Source: Streptomyces regalis
GTDB taxonomy: Bacteria; Actinomycetota; Actinomycetes; Streptomycetales; Streptomycetaceae
DNA: 64,000 nucleotides
NCBI RefSeq assembly: GCF_001509475.1
Contig: NZ_LLZG01000376.1
Span: forward strand, 15,693 to 79,692
Reading direction: 5' to 3'
In this document: positions 8,598-17,557 of the stretch, piece by piece
Position numbering within the stretch: the stretch's first letter is position 1
Layout: every line of letters begins with the position of its first letter
Notes under the pieces: model-generated
Seen by the model: only the letters and a program-made list of their open reading frames with translations
The model's database searches: none
Told to the model about the DNA's origin: nothing
Translations under genes and position numbers: made by a program

Positions 8598-9470
8598 ATG
8601 CGACTCATTCGCAAATCGGCAACATCGAAACTCAAGAAGAGCGCCCTGAGCATCGCCTCCGCCGCCCTCGCCATATCCGGCGTGCTGGCGGGGGCCGGTT
8701 CCGCCCAGGCGGCGGGCAACGGGCCCGGCGGCGCGACGAACATCCGGGGTACGGACCCCGGCAACACCGACCTGATGATCGAGCGGCTCTGCAACCAGGA
8801 GGGGAGCCTGACCGGCGTCTACGGCGCCTACAACGTCGACACCGGCGAGTTCAAGACGCAGGACGAGTACCTGCGGGACGTCTTCGGGCTGTGGGTGCCC
8901 GCCGGGCCGTGGGAGCTGTTCCGCGGCTGGTGCGGTTACGCCGAGGCGTCCACCTGGTCCACCAAGGGCGCGACGGTCCGTACCTCGCCGTGGATCGGCA
9001 ACCGCGGTTCGAAGGACGACAAGGAGACCTTCGTCAGCAGCTACAGCACCAAGACATTCGCCAAGAAGAGCGTCGGCGGCACCATCGGTCTCTCCCTCGC
9101 CAAGAGCATCTTCTCGGGCAGCGTGGGCGGCAGCGCCGGCTACGAGTGGGGCTGGGAGAAGGAGTCCAAGTTCGAGCGCCGCAGCGAGAAGACCATCCCG
9201 CCGTGCACCCAGGTCGCCGTGACCTGGACGCCGTACCAGCGCGTGGTGCGCGTGAACCCGGTCTTCTACGTCGAGGACTACCAGTGGAACAAGGGTGACG
9301 GCGAGGTCACCACGCACACCTGGCGTGGCCGGGACGCAAGCTGGAAGACGATCTACTCCTACGGCTACTACATCGACGGCGTCTCCGACAAGCTCCTGCC
9401 CAACGGACAGCCCGACGGCCGCGAGGACAAGGTGGAGGAGAAGCTGAACCCGGGCACCTGCTCCAAGTAG
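8598..9470 (+). CDS. Secreted protein, aerolysin/ETX-MTX2-like beta-pore-forming candidate
   Basis: The 290-residue product has a Sec signal peptide (cleavage probably after AQA, residue 37). The mature part has two Cys near the N-terminus and one in IPPCTQV. Residues about 150-215 alternate small/polar and hydrophobic side chains (SVGGTIGLSLAKSIFSGSV, GYEWGWEKESKFERR) and lead into IPPCTQVAVTWTPYQ. That arrangement is typical of the amphipathic insertion loop and following strand of aerolysin-type toxins. No family call can be proved by eye; an unrelated secreted beta-sandwich is the main alternative. It is monocistronic and followed by a strong hairpin. Confidence 0.6.
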   Translation: MRLIRKSATSKLKKSALSIASAALAISGVLAGAGSAQAAGNGPGGATNIRGTDPGNTDLMIERLCNQEGSLTGVYGAYNVDTGEFKTQDEYLRDVFGLWVPAGPWELFRGWCGYAEASTWSTKGATVRTSPWIGNRGSKDDKETFVSSYSTKTFAKKSVGGTIGLSLAKSIFSGSVGGSAGYEWGWEKESKFERRSEKTIPPCTQVAVTWTPYQRVVRVNPVFYVEDYQWNKGDGEVTTHTWRGRDASWKTIYSYGYYIDGVSDKLLPNGQPDGREDKVEEKLNPGTCSK

Positions 9471-9512
9471 GCGGGCTCCAGGCGCCACTTGGCGCACTTT
9501 CTCGCCGAAGGC

Positions 9513-9540
9513 GGCCGGGAAAGTGATCCACTTCCCGGCC
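9513..9540 (+). terminator. Intrinsic terminator after the aerolysin-like gene
   Basis: A 9-bp perfect stem (GGCCGGGAA with TTCCCGGCC, 9513-9521 and 9532-9540), extendable by a bulged AGTG/CACT pairing, is followed by a short T-rich stretch (GTTTCTCCTT). It lies 42 bases after the stop codon. Confidence 0.8.
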
Positions 9541-9572
9541 GTTTCTCCTTACGCTTGAGGTGAGGGGGAGCC

Positions 9573-10025
9573 ATGTTGAAGAACTCGTCACCGAAGATCG
9601 CCCTGTGGATCACCTTGGGTCTCTTGTTCACCGCCGGAGCCGTCTCGCTTCTCGTCGTGGCGGCGCCATCGAGGTCGGATGACTCTCCTAACTCCGGGGG
9701 CGGGGCGACCAGTTGGTACACCACGCAGCCGCCGTATACGGGTGACACCGAGGAGCCGACCGAGGAACCCACCGACCCGGGCGAGCCGGGCGACCCCCAG
9801 ACCCCCGTCACCGTCGTGACCCAGACCGTCGTCGCGGTGAACCCGGGCGGCGGCGGAGGCGACGGCTCCGGCTCACTGATCGCGGCCTTCGGCTCCCTGC
9901 TGAGCGGCGCCGCAGCGGTCGGCACCCTGCTCCACGCCGTCCACCTGAGCCGGCAGAACCGCACCGCCACGGCAAGGGACGACGACGCGAGCCCGGCACC
10001 GTCCCCGCAGACACCGTCCCCGTAA
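9573..10025 (+). CDS. Small membrane protein with Pro/Glu/Thr spacer (150 aa)
   Basis: An AGGGGGAG ribosome binding site precedes the ATG. The product has an N-terminal membrane helix (IALWITLGLLFTAGAVSLLV), a Pro/Thr/Glu-rich extracytoplasmic spacer (TEEPTEEPTDPGEPGDP), a Gly-rich hinge, a second helix (LIAAFGSLLSGAAAVGTLLH) and a polar tail. I recognise no family. The Pro-rich loop between two helices suggests a wall-spanning or protein-interaction role, which is inference only. Confidence 0.65.
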   Translation: MLKNSSPKIALWITLGLLFTAGAVSLLVVAAPSRSDDSPNSGGGATSWYTTQPPYTGDTEEPTEEPTDPGEPGDPQTPVTVVTQTVVAVNPGGGGGDGSGSLIAAFGSLLSGAAAVGTLLHAVHLSRQNRTATARDDDASPAPSPQTPSP

Positions 10026-10127
10026 GCGCCCCCAGAAAGCGCGTCCGAGCACGGCAACCTTTTCCGCGACTGCTCCGACAGGCAAGTGACGTGAACCCCC
10101 CACCACTTGACCTGATCGGAAGCAGCC

Positions 10128-12200
10128 GTGACTGAAACCCGCAACCGGCCCCGGCACCGCAGAAGCAGGACCGCGCTGGCGGTCGGTGTCCCCCTCGCTC
10201 TGACCGCCGCCGGCACCCTCGCCTACGGCACGGACCTCGGCCTCTTCGGCGCGGACGCCCAGCAGAAGGCGTCCGCCGCGACCGCCGCCGCCCCCGCCTG
10301 GGCCACCGCCGCCGCAGACGGCTTCGCGTCTCTCAACTCCCGTGGGCAGAACGGCACTTATGGTGGCCGCGACGGGCAGATCGTCACCGTCAAGACGCAG
10401 GCCGACCTGGAGAAGTACGCCACGGCCGCGGAGCCCTACGTGATCGTCGTCGCCGGGACCATCAACATGAACCCGGTCGGCAAGGAGATCAAGGTCCAGT
10501 CGGACAAGACCATCGTCGGGTCCGGGACGTCCGGGCACATCGTCGGTGGCGGCTTCTTCCTCGGCTCCGGCGTGCACAACGTGATCATCCGGAACCTGAC
10601 CATCCGGGACGCGTACCAGGGCGTCTGGAACGACAAGGACCACGACTTCGACGCCGTCCAGATGGACGGCGCGCACCATGTGTGGATCGACCACAACGAT
10701 CTGCGGCACATGGCCGACGGGCTCATCGACGTGCGCAAGGACAGCACGAACGTGACCGTGTCCTGGAACAGGCTGAGCAACGACAACAAGGCATTCGGGA
10801 TCGGCTGGACGGACAACGTCGTCACCGACATCACCATCCACCACAACTGGATCCGCGAGACCGAGCAGCGCAATCCCTCCACCGACAACGCCGCCCACGC
10901 GCACCTCTACAACAACTTCCTGGAGGACGTGGCGGGGACGGACATCAAGTCGTCGTACGGCAACTACTCGCGCGGCAAGACCAAGATGGTGCTCGAGAAC
11001 TCGTACTTCCAGGGCATCAACAACCCCGTCATCAAGGACGGCACCGCGACCCTCGTCCAGCGCGGCAGCGTCTTCTCCGGTACCAGCGGGCGGAACGAGA
11101 GCGGCGGTACGGCGTTCGACCCGAAGGCGTACTACTCGTACACGCTCGATGCGGCGGCGAACGTACCGTCGCTCCTCAAGTCGGGCGCCGGGCCCCGCAG
11201 TTCCATCGGCACGACGACTGCGGCGGCGGTCGGCACCAAGGCCGCGACGACCCTCACCGTCGCCAAGGACGGCAACGGGCAGTACACGTCCGTGCAGGCC
11301 GCCGTGAACGCCGTCCCCGCGAACAACGCCTCCCGGGTCGTGATCGCGGTCAAGCCGGGCACGTATCGCGAGGTCGTCAAGGTTCCCGCCAACAAGCCGC
11401 ACGTCACCATCCAGGGCACGGGCGGCAGCCGTAAGGACACGGTGATCGTCTACAACAACGCGTCCGGCACGCCCAAGCCGGGCGGCGGTACCTACGGCAC
11501 GGGCGGCAGCGCCACCGTCGCCGTCGAGGCGGACGACTTCCAGGCCCGCAACCTGACGATCAACAACGACTTCGACGAGAAGGCCAACCAGAACCTGAGC
11601 GGCCACCAGGCCGTCGCCCTGCGCACCGCCGCCGACAAGGTGTTCCTCGACGGCGTCATCGTCGGCGGCGACCAGGACACCCTGCTCGTGGACACCGCGT
11701 CCAAGGACAAGCTGGGCCGCGTCTACATGAAGAACTCCTACGTCATCGGCAACGTCGACTTCATCTTCGGCCGCGCGACCGCGGTGATCGACAGGTCCGT
11801 CATCACGCTGAAGAAGCGCTGGGACGGCACGTCGGCCGGGTACGTCACCGCGCCCAGCACGGCAGCGAACCGCAAGGGCATCCTCATCGCCAACTCCACG
11901 GTCAACGGCGACGTGTCCGACCGTTCCTTCTTCCTCGGCCGCAACTGGCACGCCGGCGGCGACGCGACCCTCGACCCGCAGACCACGGTCCGCAACACCA
12001 CGCTGAGCGCCGCGATCAAGACCACCCCGTGGTCCGACATGGGCGGCTTCTCCTGGAAGGACGACCGCTTCGCCGAGTACAAGAACACCGGCGCGGGTGC
12101 CGGCAGCGCGAGCAGCGACCGGCCGCAGCTGACCGACGCCCAGGCCGGCGGGCAGGAGGTCGCCGACTGGTTGGGGGACTGGACGCCTACGGCGTCCTGA
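10128..12200 (+). CDS. Secreted bifunctional pectate lyase (PL1) - pectinesterase (CE8) fusion
   Basis: The 690-residue product starts at GTG 10128 and has an Arg-rich N-terminus plus export helix (to about residue 50). Residues about 60-355 form a PL1 pectate lyase (GGRDGQIVTV, HVWIDHNDL, DGLIDVRKDSTNVTVSWN, AHLYNNF). After a short linker, residues about 370-660 form a pectin methylesterase with QAVALR, GDQDTLLVD (catalytic Asp), GNVDFIFG (nucleophile Asp) and FLGRNWH, the last differing from the usual LGRPW. The two activities act in series: methylesterase exposes polygalacturonate, lyase cleaves it. Both parallel beta-helix domains look intact. Confidence 0.93.
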   Translation: MTETRNRPRHRRSRTALAVGVPLALTAAGTLAYGTDLGLFGADAQQKASAATAAAPAWATAAADGFASLNSRGQNGTYGGRDGQIVTVKTQADLEKYATAAEPYVIVVAGTINMNPVGKEIKVQSDKTIVGSGTSGHIVGGGFFLGSGVHNVIIRNLTIRDAYQGVWNDKDHDFDAVQMDGAHHVWIDHNDLRHMADGLIDVRKDSTNVTVSWNRLSNDNKAFGIGWTDNVVTDITIHHNWIRETEQRNPSTDNAAHAHLYNNFLEDVAGTDIKSSYGNYSRGKTKMVLENSYFQGINNPVIKDGTATLVQRGSVFSGTSGRNESGGTAFDPKAYYSYTLDAAANVPSLLKSGAGPRSSIGTTTAAAVGTKAATTLTVAKDGNGQYTSVQAAVNAVPANNASRVVIAVKPGTYREVVKVPANKPHVTIQGTGGSRKDTVIVYNNASGTPKPGGGTYGTGGSATVAVEADDFQARNLTINNDFDEKANQNLSGHQAVALRTAADKVFLDGVIVGGDQDTLLVDTASKDKLGRVYMKNSYVIGNVDFIFGRATAVIDRSVITLKKRWDGTSAGYVTAPSTAANRKGILIANSTVNGDVSDRSFFLGRNWHAGGDATLDPQTTVRNTTLSAAIKTTPWSDMGGFSWKDDRFAEYKNTGAGAGSASSDRPQLTDAQAGGQEVADWLGDWTPTAS

Positions 12201-12358
12201 CGCCGGGCAGGTCGCGCCGGTCGCGCTGGTCGCGCTGGTCAAGGAAGGCGCTCGGGAATCCCAAGAGCAGACCAACGTTCGATCACGGATCTCCCGCGCT
12301 TGCCCATGATTCAGCAACCTGAACGCTCAAAGGGATATTCGGGCATACGTTCCTCTCC

Positions 12359-13102
12359 GTGAACTCTGACAGAGCCGCCGGCTTCAAGCCGGCCATATCC
12401 ACCCTGGCCCGGCGCGCACTCCTTCGCGCCGGGCTGACCGGAGCCGCAGCGCTGGGGACCACCGCCGCCCTGGGCACGGCCTCCGCCTCCGCGGCCCCCG
12501 CCGCCGGCTCCGGGCACCGCCCCGGCACCCCGGCGGAAGCCCTGCGTGAGCTCGCCGCGGGCAACCATCGCTGGCGCACCTTCTGCGAGCGGCACCCCGA
12601 CGAGTCGCCCGCCGTGCGGCAGAGCCTGACGTCGGGTCAGCACCCCTTCGCCGTCGTCCTCGGCTGCATCGACTCCCGGGTTCCGCCGGAGCTCGTCTTC
12701 GACCAGGGCCTCGGTGACCTGATGACCGTGCGCTCCGCCGGCGAGGTCCTGGACGAGGCCGTGCTCGGCAGCGTCGCCTACGGCGTGCTCGAACTGGACA
12801 TCCCGCTGGTCCTGGTGCTCGGGCACCAGTCGTGCGGCGCCGTGAAGGCCGCCGTCGCGGCGGACGAGTCGGGTGAGCGGCTGCCGGCCCACATCCAGTA
12901 CATCGCCGACCAGATAGCCCCGAACATCGACCACACCAAGGACGGGGACGCCCGCGTCGACTCCACCATCGACGCCAACGTACGGGCCGTCCGCGCCCGC
13001 CTCGCCGCGGAGCCCGACCTCGCCGCCAAGGTGGCCGAGGGCAAGCTGGCCATCGTCGGCGCCCGCTACGAACTGACGACGCAGCGCGTCCACCGGGTCT
13101 GA
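12359..13102 (+). CDS. Exported beta-class carbonic anhydrase
   Basis: Starting at GTG 12359, the 247-residue product has a Tat-like leader (ARRALLRAGLTGAAALGTTA) ending near ASAAPAA. The beta-carbonic anhydrase fold then follows with all zinc and active-site landmarks: GCIDSRVPPE (Cys, Asp-Arg dyad) and GHQSCGAV (His and Cys). It should interconvert CO2 and bicarbonate outside the membrane. Most beta-class enzymes are cytoplasmic, so export is noteworthy, although Tat-exported forms are known in actinomycetes. It is monocistronic and followed by a strong hairpin. Confidence 0.93.
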   Translation: MNSDRAAGFKPAISTLARRALLRAGLTGAAALGTTAALGTASASAAPAAGSGHRPGTPAEALRELAAGNHRWRTFCERHPDESPAVRQSLTSGQHPFAVVLGCIDSRVPPELVFDQGLGDLMTVRSAGEVLDEAVLGSVAYGVLELDIPLVLVLGHQSCGAVKAAVAADESGERLPAHIQYIADQIAPNIDHTKDGDARVDSTIDANVRAVRARLAAEPDLAAKVAEGKLAIVGARYELTTQRVHRV

Positions 13103-13116
13103 CGGTCCCGCCCGCC

Positions 13117-13152
13117 CGGCATGCTCGGCGTCAGTGGAAGCCGAGCATGCCG
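13117..13152. terminator. Perfect 13-bp hairpin between convergent genes
   Basis: Arms 13117-13129 and 13140-13152 are perfectly complementary (CGGCATGCTCGGC against GCCGAGCATGCCG) around a 10-base loop. It sits 14 bases after the carbonic anhydrase stop and between convergent transcription units, so it probably terminates in both directions; no U-tract follows, as is common in Streptomyces. Confidence 0.75.
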
Positions 13153-13370
13153 GGGAGTCGATGTCGACGGTGAGGACGCCGGGTGGGTAGTCGCCCTCCT
13201 GGCCCGTCACGGTGATCGACATGCAGCCGGTCCCCATCTGCGGGGTGGCGACGTACACGGCGTGACAGAGGTCGGGACCGCCCCAGCCTTCTGCGTGCAG
13301 GGAACCGACCCCTGCCGCCGCGATCCGGTCGAGCGGGGCGACCATGAGGCCGGGGAGCGCGAGCATGGAC
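13153..13370. other. 218-base gap between convergent units, no confident gene
   Basis: A minus-strand frame opening at ATG 13366, 4 bases after the LmeA-like stop, reads MLALPGLMVAPLDRIAAAG and stays open past the hairpin into the carbonic anhydrase gene. It has no clear ribosome binding site and no stop of its own before the opposite gene, so I do not call it. Its first 80 codons look protein-like and may be a decayed downstream gene. Confidence 0.4.
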
Positions 13371-14230
13371 CTATTTCCTGCCGACCGCCAGCCCCGCCCC
13401 CTCCAGCCGCACCCTGATCCCGTCCTTCTCCACCCGCACATCCCGCAACCGCAGCTGCCCGCTCGGCGGCTCCGGCAGCCGGAAGCCCAGGGAGAGCTGG
13501 TCGGCGAGGACCGGGCGGGTGAGGCGGGGCAGGGCGTCGAGGAGGGCGGGGTCGAAGCCGAGGCGCTTGAGGAGGGCGGGGTGGTCGAGGGCCAGGTCGA
13601 TGAGGTTGAGCTGCATCGCGCGGTGGGCGAAGCGCGGGGTGCCGGTCAGGTCGGTGAGCTTGTCCTCGTTGCGCAGGGCCGCGCGGACGACGGAGTCGGG
13701 GACCCCGAGGCGTCGTACGACAGCCGGGACCGACAGCAGCGCCTTCGCCTTGCGCGTCTCGTGGGCGATGCGGGCCACCGACGCGCGGCTGAGGTGCAGG
13801 CCCTCCGAGGCGCGGGCGCCGGGGCGGTAGGTCGCCAAGTCCCCGATGTCCGGGCGCATTCCGCCGATGTGCGTCGCGATGCCGCGGTCCCCCTCGCGCA
13901 CGATCCGGGCCTCGGCACGCAGACGGAGGTCGTGCCCGGCGACCGGCAGCGTGCCGCGCGCCCGGACCCGGTCACGGCCCTCTCCGGTGAACGTGACCTG
14001 GGAGGCGCGGAGTTCGCGGTTGAGGTCCGCGAAGGAGAGGAGGACATCGCCCTCCAGCTTCGGAACGTCGGCGCCGCGCACCGACGCAGGGCCGTCGGTG
14101 TCCAGTCGTACGTCCCGTGCCGTCGCCGTCACCTGCGCCAGCGAGACCCGGTCGGCGGCCACGTCGGGGACGGTCACCTTGACCGAGTCCAGCCGCTCGT
14201 CGGCGGGCTGGGTGAGGAAGGTGTTGAAGG
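13371..14230 (-). pseudogene. LmeA-like (DUF2993) phospholipid-binding protein, N-terminally truncated
   Basis: From FLTQPADERLDSVKVTVPDV onward the sequence matches the LmeA/DUF2993 family of periplasmic lipid-binding proteins (RLSLAQVTATARDVRLD-type strands, then ALLRRLGFDPALLDALPRLT-type C-terminus). Family members normally begin with a signal peptide or membrane anchor and a GFPFLTQ motif. Here homology breaks near 14230 and an in-frame TGA lies just upstream (near 14254), leaving GTG 14177 as the first possible start with no export signal. The protein is therefore probably non-functional unless an unusual start restores export. Confidence 0.7.
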
Positions 14231-14565
14231 CTGCTGCCGGGAGTTTCGGCGTTCGTCAGCGGCTGTCAGTGGGCGTTGGTAGGTTCAGTGTTGGCCGGGT
14301 GGCGAAAGCCAAGCCATCCAGCCACAGTACACGCGCCCGTGGGCCACGGGCCCACCGTCGCCGGGAGTGGCTCGGAGACGTGAAACACTGCGTGGAGACC
14401 GTGTAAGACCCGGGACTTGTCCGGGCGGTGGTCGCTGAAGCGCGGACCGTAAGCCGCCCAGCTGGGCGGTACGGACCTTCCAGGCGGAGACGCCAGGATT
14501 GCCGAGAGCCACTGAGGCTCTTGGTAACGGGAACGCATCGGCCCATCCGGCCATGCGCACGCCCA
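14231..14565. other. Unassigned 335-base segment at the LmeA break point
   Basis: No credible gene is visible. Plus-strand 14250-14277 contains a promoter-like arrangement (CTGTCAG, about 15 bases, TAGGTT) pointing right, away from the truncated lipid-binding gene. Several GC-rich hairpins follow (for example GCCCGTGGGCCACGGGC near 14330-14346). The segment replaces the expected signal-peptide region of the LmeA-like gene, so it looks like inserted or rearranged DNA. Confidence 0.35.
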
Positions 14566-14598
14566 CCACCCGCAACCTCTACCGGAGGTTGCGGGTGG
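14566..14598 (-). terminator. Terminator of the 5'-nucleotidase gene
   Basis: Arms 14566-14579 and 14585-14598 form a perfect 14-bp stem (CCACCCGCAACCTC against its complement) with a 5-base loop. It lies 36 bases beyond the stop of the minus-strand nucleotidase gene. Confidence 0.8.
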
Positions 14599-14633
14599 GG
14601 TCACGCCACTTCACGAACTGTTGAACCAGTGGA

Positions 14634-16451
14634 CTACTGCACGACCGTGATCCGGTTCGCCGCCGGCGGCGCAATCGGGTTCGTGGCCGAGGAGTTGGCC
14701 GTGAGGTACTTCTCCAGCGCCGCCAGATCGTCGCCGCCGACCAGGTCGTTCGTGCCCTGGCCCAGCGTGGTGATGCCGTCGCCGCCGCCCGCGAGGAAGC
14801 TGTTGGTCGCGACACGGTAGGTGGCCGCCGGGTCGATGGCCGCCCCGTTCAGCTTGACGGAGTCGACGACGATCCGGTCCGCGCCGGTCTTGGTCAGGTC
14901 CAGCGTGTACGTCAGGCCCGACGACAGCTGCAGGATCTTCGGCGCACTCGCGTTCACGCCGCTCACCTGGTCCTTGAGGACCTGGATGAGCTGGGCACCG
15001 GTGAAGTCCTGCAGGTTCACGGTGTTGGAGAAGGGCTGCACGGTGAAGCCCTCGGCGTACGTCACCACACCGTCGCCCTCGCTGCCCTTGGCCGCGTAGG
15101 TCAGCGGTGCCCGGACGCCGCCCGGGTTCATCAGCGCCAGGTCCGTCTCCGGGTCCAGCTCCTTGCCGTACGCCAGCTGCGCGTCCGCGATGAGGTCACC
15201 CATCGGGGACTCGGTGCCGGTGCTGGGGATGTCGGCGGATATGTAACCGATGGCACGGTTGCCGATGGGCGCCGCAAGGGTGTTCCACTTGCTGATCAGC
15301 TCGGTCATGTCGGGCGCCTTGGCGACGTCCCGGGTGACCACGTGGTTCGCCGACTTCACGGCCGTACGGGCGATGTCGCCGGTGAAGCGGTCGTACGTCA
15401 GCGTCGTGTCCGTGTAGAGGCGGCCGAAGGACGCGGCCGAGGTGACCATGCGGGGCTTGCCCGACGGGTCGGGGATCGTGCACACGTACGCGGCGTGCGT
15501 GTGGCCGGTGACCAGCGCGTCCACCTGCGGCGTGATGTTCTTGGCGATGTCGACGATCGGGCCGGAGACGCCGTCGCCGGCGCCCGGGGAGTCGCAGTTG
15601 TAGTTGTACGAGCCGGAGGCGGGCATGCCGCCCTCGTGGATCAGCGCCACGATCGACTTCACGCCCTGTGCCTGGAGCACGCGCGCGTACTTGTTGATCG
15701 TCTCTACCTCGTCCTTGAACTTCAGGCCCTTGACGCCCTCGGCGGAGACGACGCCCGGGGTGTCCTCCAGGGTGACGCCGATGAAGCCGACCTTGATGCC
15801 GTTCTTCTTCCACACCCAGTAGGGCTTGAGGATCGGCTTGTTCGTCTTCTCGTCGAGGACGTTCGCGGCGAGGTACGGGAAGTCGGCGCCCTCGAACTCC
15901 TCGCCCTCGACGTAGCAGCCGGCCGTCGGGTGGCAGCCGCCCTTCTGCAGGCGGCCCAGTTCCCTGGCGCCCTCGTCGAACTCGTGGTTGCCGACCGAGG
16001 TGACGTCCAGGTCGAGCTTGTTCAGCGCCTCGATGGTGGGCTCGTCGTGGAAGAGGCCCGAGATCAGCGGGGAGGCGCCGACCATGTCACCGCCGGCCGC
16101 GGTGATGGAGTACTTCTTGCCCTCGCGGGCCTGGCGCAGGTGGGTGGCGAGGTACTCGACGCCGCCCGTCCCCTCGATGGTCTTCGTCGAGCCGTCCGGC
16201 TGGACCTCGGTGAGCCGGCCGGAGGAACCGGTCGGCGGCTCCAGGTTGCCGTGCAGGTCGTTGAAGGACAGCAGCTGGACGTCCTGGTAGCGGCTGTACG
16301 TGGATCCGCCGCCGTGCTTGGCGGAGCTCTCCTCCGCCGTCGCGGGGAGCGCCGCGGCCAGCGCGCCCGCGGTGGCGAGACCGGCGGCTCCGGCGAGGAG
16401 AAGGTGAGTACGGCGTCTGCGGCGCTGGTGCGCCTGTGACTCGGCTGGCAT
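14634..16451 (-). CDS. Secreted bifunctional metallophosphatase/5'-nucleotidase
   Basis: The 605-residue product has a signal peptide (RRRRTHLLLAGAAGLATAG, cleavage near ATA). An N-terminal calcineurin-like metallophosphatase domain carries FNDLHGN, GGDMVGAS, SVGNHEFD and VTGHTHAAY metal ligands. The C-terminal 5'-nucleotidase domain contains MNPGGVRAPL, FSNTVNLQDFTGAQL and ATNSFLAGGGDG. It hydrolyses extracellular nucleotides to release phosphate and nucleoside. Its position near the pst/ppk block fits a phosphate-scavenging role, but I see no convincing PHO box upstream. Confidence 0.95.
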   Translation of the reverse strand: MPAESQAHQRRRRRTHLLLAGAAGLATAGALAAALPATAEESSAKHGGGSTYSRYQDVQLLSFNDLHGNLEPPTGSSGRLTEVQPDGSTKTIEGTGGVEYLATHLRQAREGKKYSITAAGGDMVGASPLISGLFHDEPTIEALNKLDLDVTSVGNHEFDEGARELGRLQKGGCHPTAGCYVEGEEFEGADFPYLAANVLDEKTNKPILKPYWVWKKNGIKVGFIGVTLEDTPGVVSAEGVKGLKFKDEVETINKYARVLQAQGVKSIVALIHEGGMPASGSYNYNCDSPGAGDGVSGPIVDIAKNITPQVDALVTGHTHAAYVCTIPDPSGKPRMVTSAASFGRLYTDTTLTYDRFTGDIARTAVKSANHVVTRDVAKAPDMTELISKWNTLAAPIGNRAIGYISADIPSTGTESPMGDLIADAQLAYGKELDPETDLALMNPGGVRAPLTYAAKGSEGDGVVTYAEGFTVQPFSNTVNLQDFTGAQLIQVLKDQVSGVNASAPKILQLSSGLTYTLDLTKTGADRIVVDSVKLNGAAIDPAATYRVATNSFLAGGGDGITTLGQGTNDLVGGDDLAALEKYLTANSSATNPIAPPAANRITVVQ

Positions 16452-16606
16452 ACGCCCCCCTGTGGGTCGAAAGTGACATGTCCCCGTCGCGCGCAGCCTA
16501 GAGTCAACGCGCGTAGCGCGACAGAGGGTTCATGGTTACTTTCTGGTTTCCCTTTGCCCGCCTCTTTGCCGCCACATTGCCGGGCGCTCCCTTTACCCTC
16601 GTACGC

Positions 16607-17533
16607 ATGACCAGCGACGACACCGCATCCCCTCTCCCCTCCCGTTCCATCGAGACCCACTCCGCGCTCTCCCCGGAGCAGACCGAGGCCGTACTCGAAC
16701 TGCTGGCGGAGGCCGCCCGGAACGACGGGCAGCAGGCGGTGTCCGAGCAGGGCCGGCTTCAGCTGCGCGGCGGCAAGCGCGAGGGCGTCTCGCATCTGCT
16801 GCTGAACGTCGCCGGCGAACTCGTCGGTTACGCCCAGCTGGAGGACACCGACCCGGTGGAGGCCCCGGCCGCCGAGCTGGTCGTCCACCCCTCGCACCGC
16901 GGCCACGGCCACGGCCGCGCGCTGGGCGCCGCCCTCCTCGCCGCGTCCGGCAAGCGGCTGCGGGTGTGGGCCCACGGGGGCCACGCCGCCGCCCGCCATC
17001 TCTCCCAGGTGCTCGGCCTCACGCTCTTCCGCGAACTGCGTCAGATGCGCCGCTCCCTGGCGGACCTTCAGCTGGCGGACCCGGTGCTCCCCGAGGGCGT
17101 GACGGTCCGCACCTTCGTGCCCGGCCAGGACGACGAGGCCTGGCTCGCCGTGAACGCCGCCGCCTTCGCCCACCACCCCGAGCAGGGCTCCCTCACCCAG
17201 CGCGACCTCGACGACCGCAAGGCCGAGCCGTGGTTCGACCCGGCCGGGTTCTTCCTGGCGGAACGCGAGGGCGAACTCATCGGCTTCCACTGGACGAAGG
17301 TCCACGCGCAGGAAGGGCTCGGCGAGGTGTACGTCCTCGGCGTCCGCCCGGGCGCGCAGGGCGGCGGCCTGGGCAAGGCCCTGACGACGATCGGGCTGCG
17401 CCATCTGGCCGCCCAGGGCCTGCCCACGGCGATGCTCTACGTCGACGCCGACAACAAGGCGGCGGTGTCGGTGTACGAGCGGCTGGGGTTCGTGACGTAC
17501 GAGACGGACCTTATGTACCGGGCGGAGACGTGA
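16607..17533 (+). CDS. mshD: Mycothiol synthase
   Basis: MshD acetylates Cys-GlcN-Ins with acetyl-CoA, the last step of mycothiol synthesis in the cytoplasm. The start ATG 16607 gives 308 residues, the normal length; upstream in-frame codons look non-coding. Two GNAT domains are present: the N-terminal one carries the degenerate VVHPSHRGHGHGRALG motif, and the C-terminal one carries VLGVRPGAQGGGLGKALT followed by YVDADNKAAVSVYERLGF, typical of MshD. A terminator follows. It is an actinobacterial marker gene. Confidence 0.95.
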   Translation: MTSDDTASPLPSRSIETHSALSPEQTEAVLELLAEAARNDGQQAVSEQGRLQLRGGKREGVSHLLLNVAGELVGYAQLEDTDPVEAPAAELVVHPSHRGHGHGRALGAALLAASGKRLRVWAHGGHAAARHLSQVLGLTLFRELRQMRRSLADLQLADPVLPEGVTVRTFVPGQDDEAWLAVNAAAFAHHPEQGSLTQRDLDDRKAEPWFDPAGFFLAEREGELIGFHWTKVHAQEGLGEVYVLGVRPGAQGGGLGKALTTIGLRHLAAQGLPTAMLYVDADNKAAVSVYERLGFVTYETDLMYRAET

Positions 17534-17557
17534 CACCGAACCGCACATAACTCTTGT

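Noticed and set aside
9873..12317. 814-codon open frame on the minus strand opposite the pectate lyase-pectinesterase gene
   Set aside because: It is the antisense shadow of a high-GC gene; composition is Gly/Val/Arg/Asp-biased with no domain, and the plus-strand product has clear catalytic motifs.
12311..13441. Minus-strand gene starting at ATG 13366 after the LmeA-like gene
   Set aside because: No ribosome binding site, it runs through a perfect hairpin and antisense into the carbonic anhydrase gene, and it has no recognisable domain; at most a decayed fragment.
14231..14565. Group II intron or insertion-sequence end
   Set aside because: No GUGYG start, no domain V-like hairpin, no terminal inverted repeat and no transposase or reverse transcriptase sequence.
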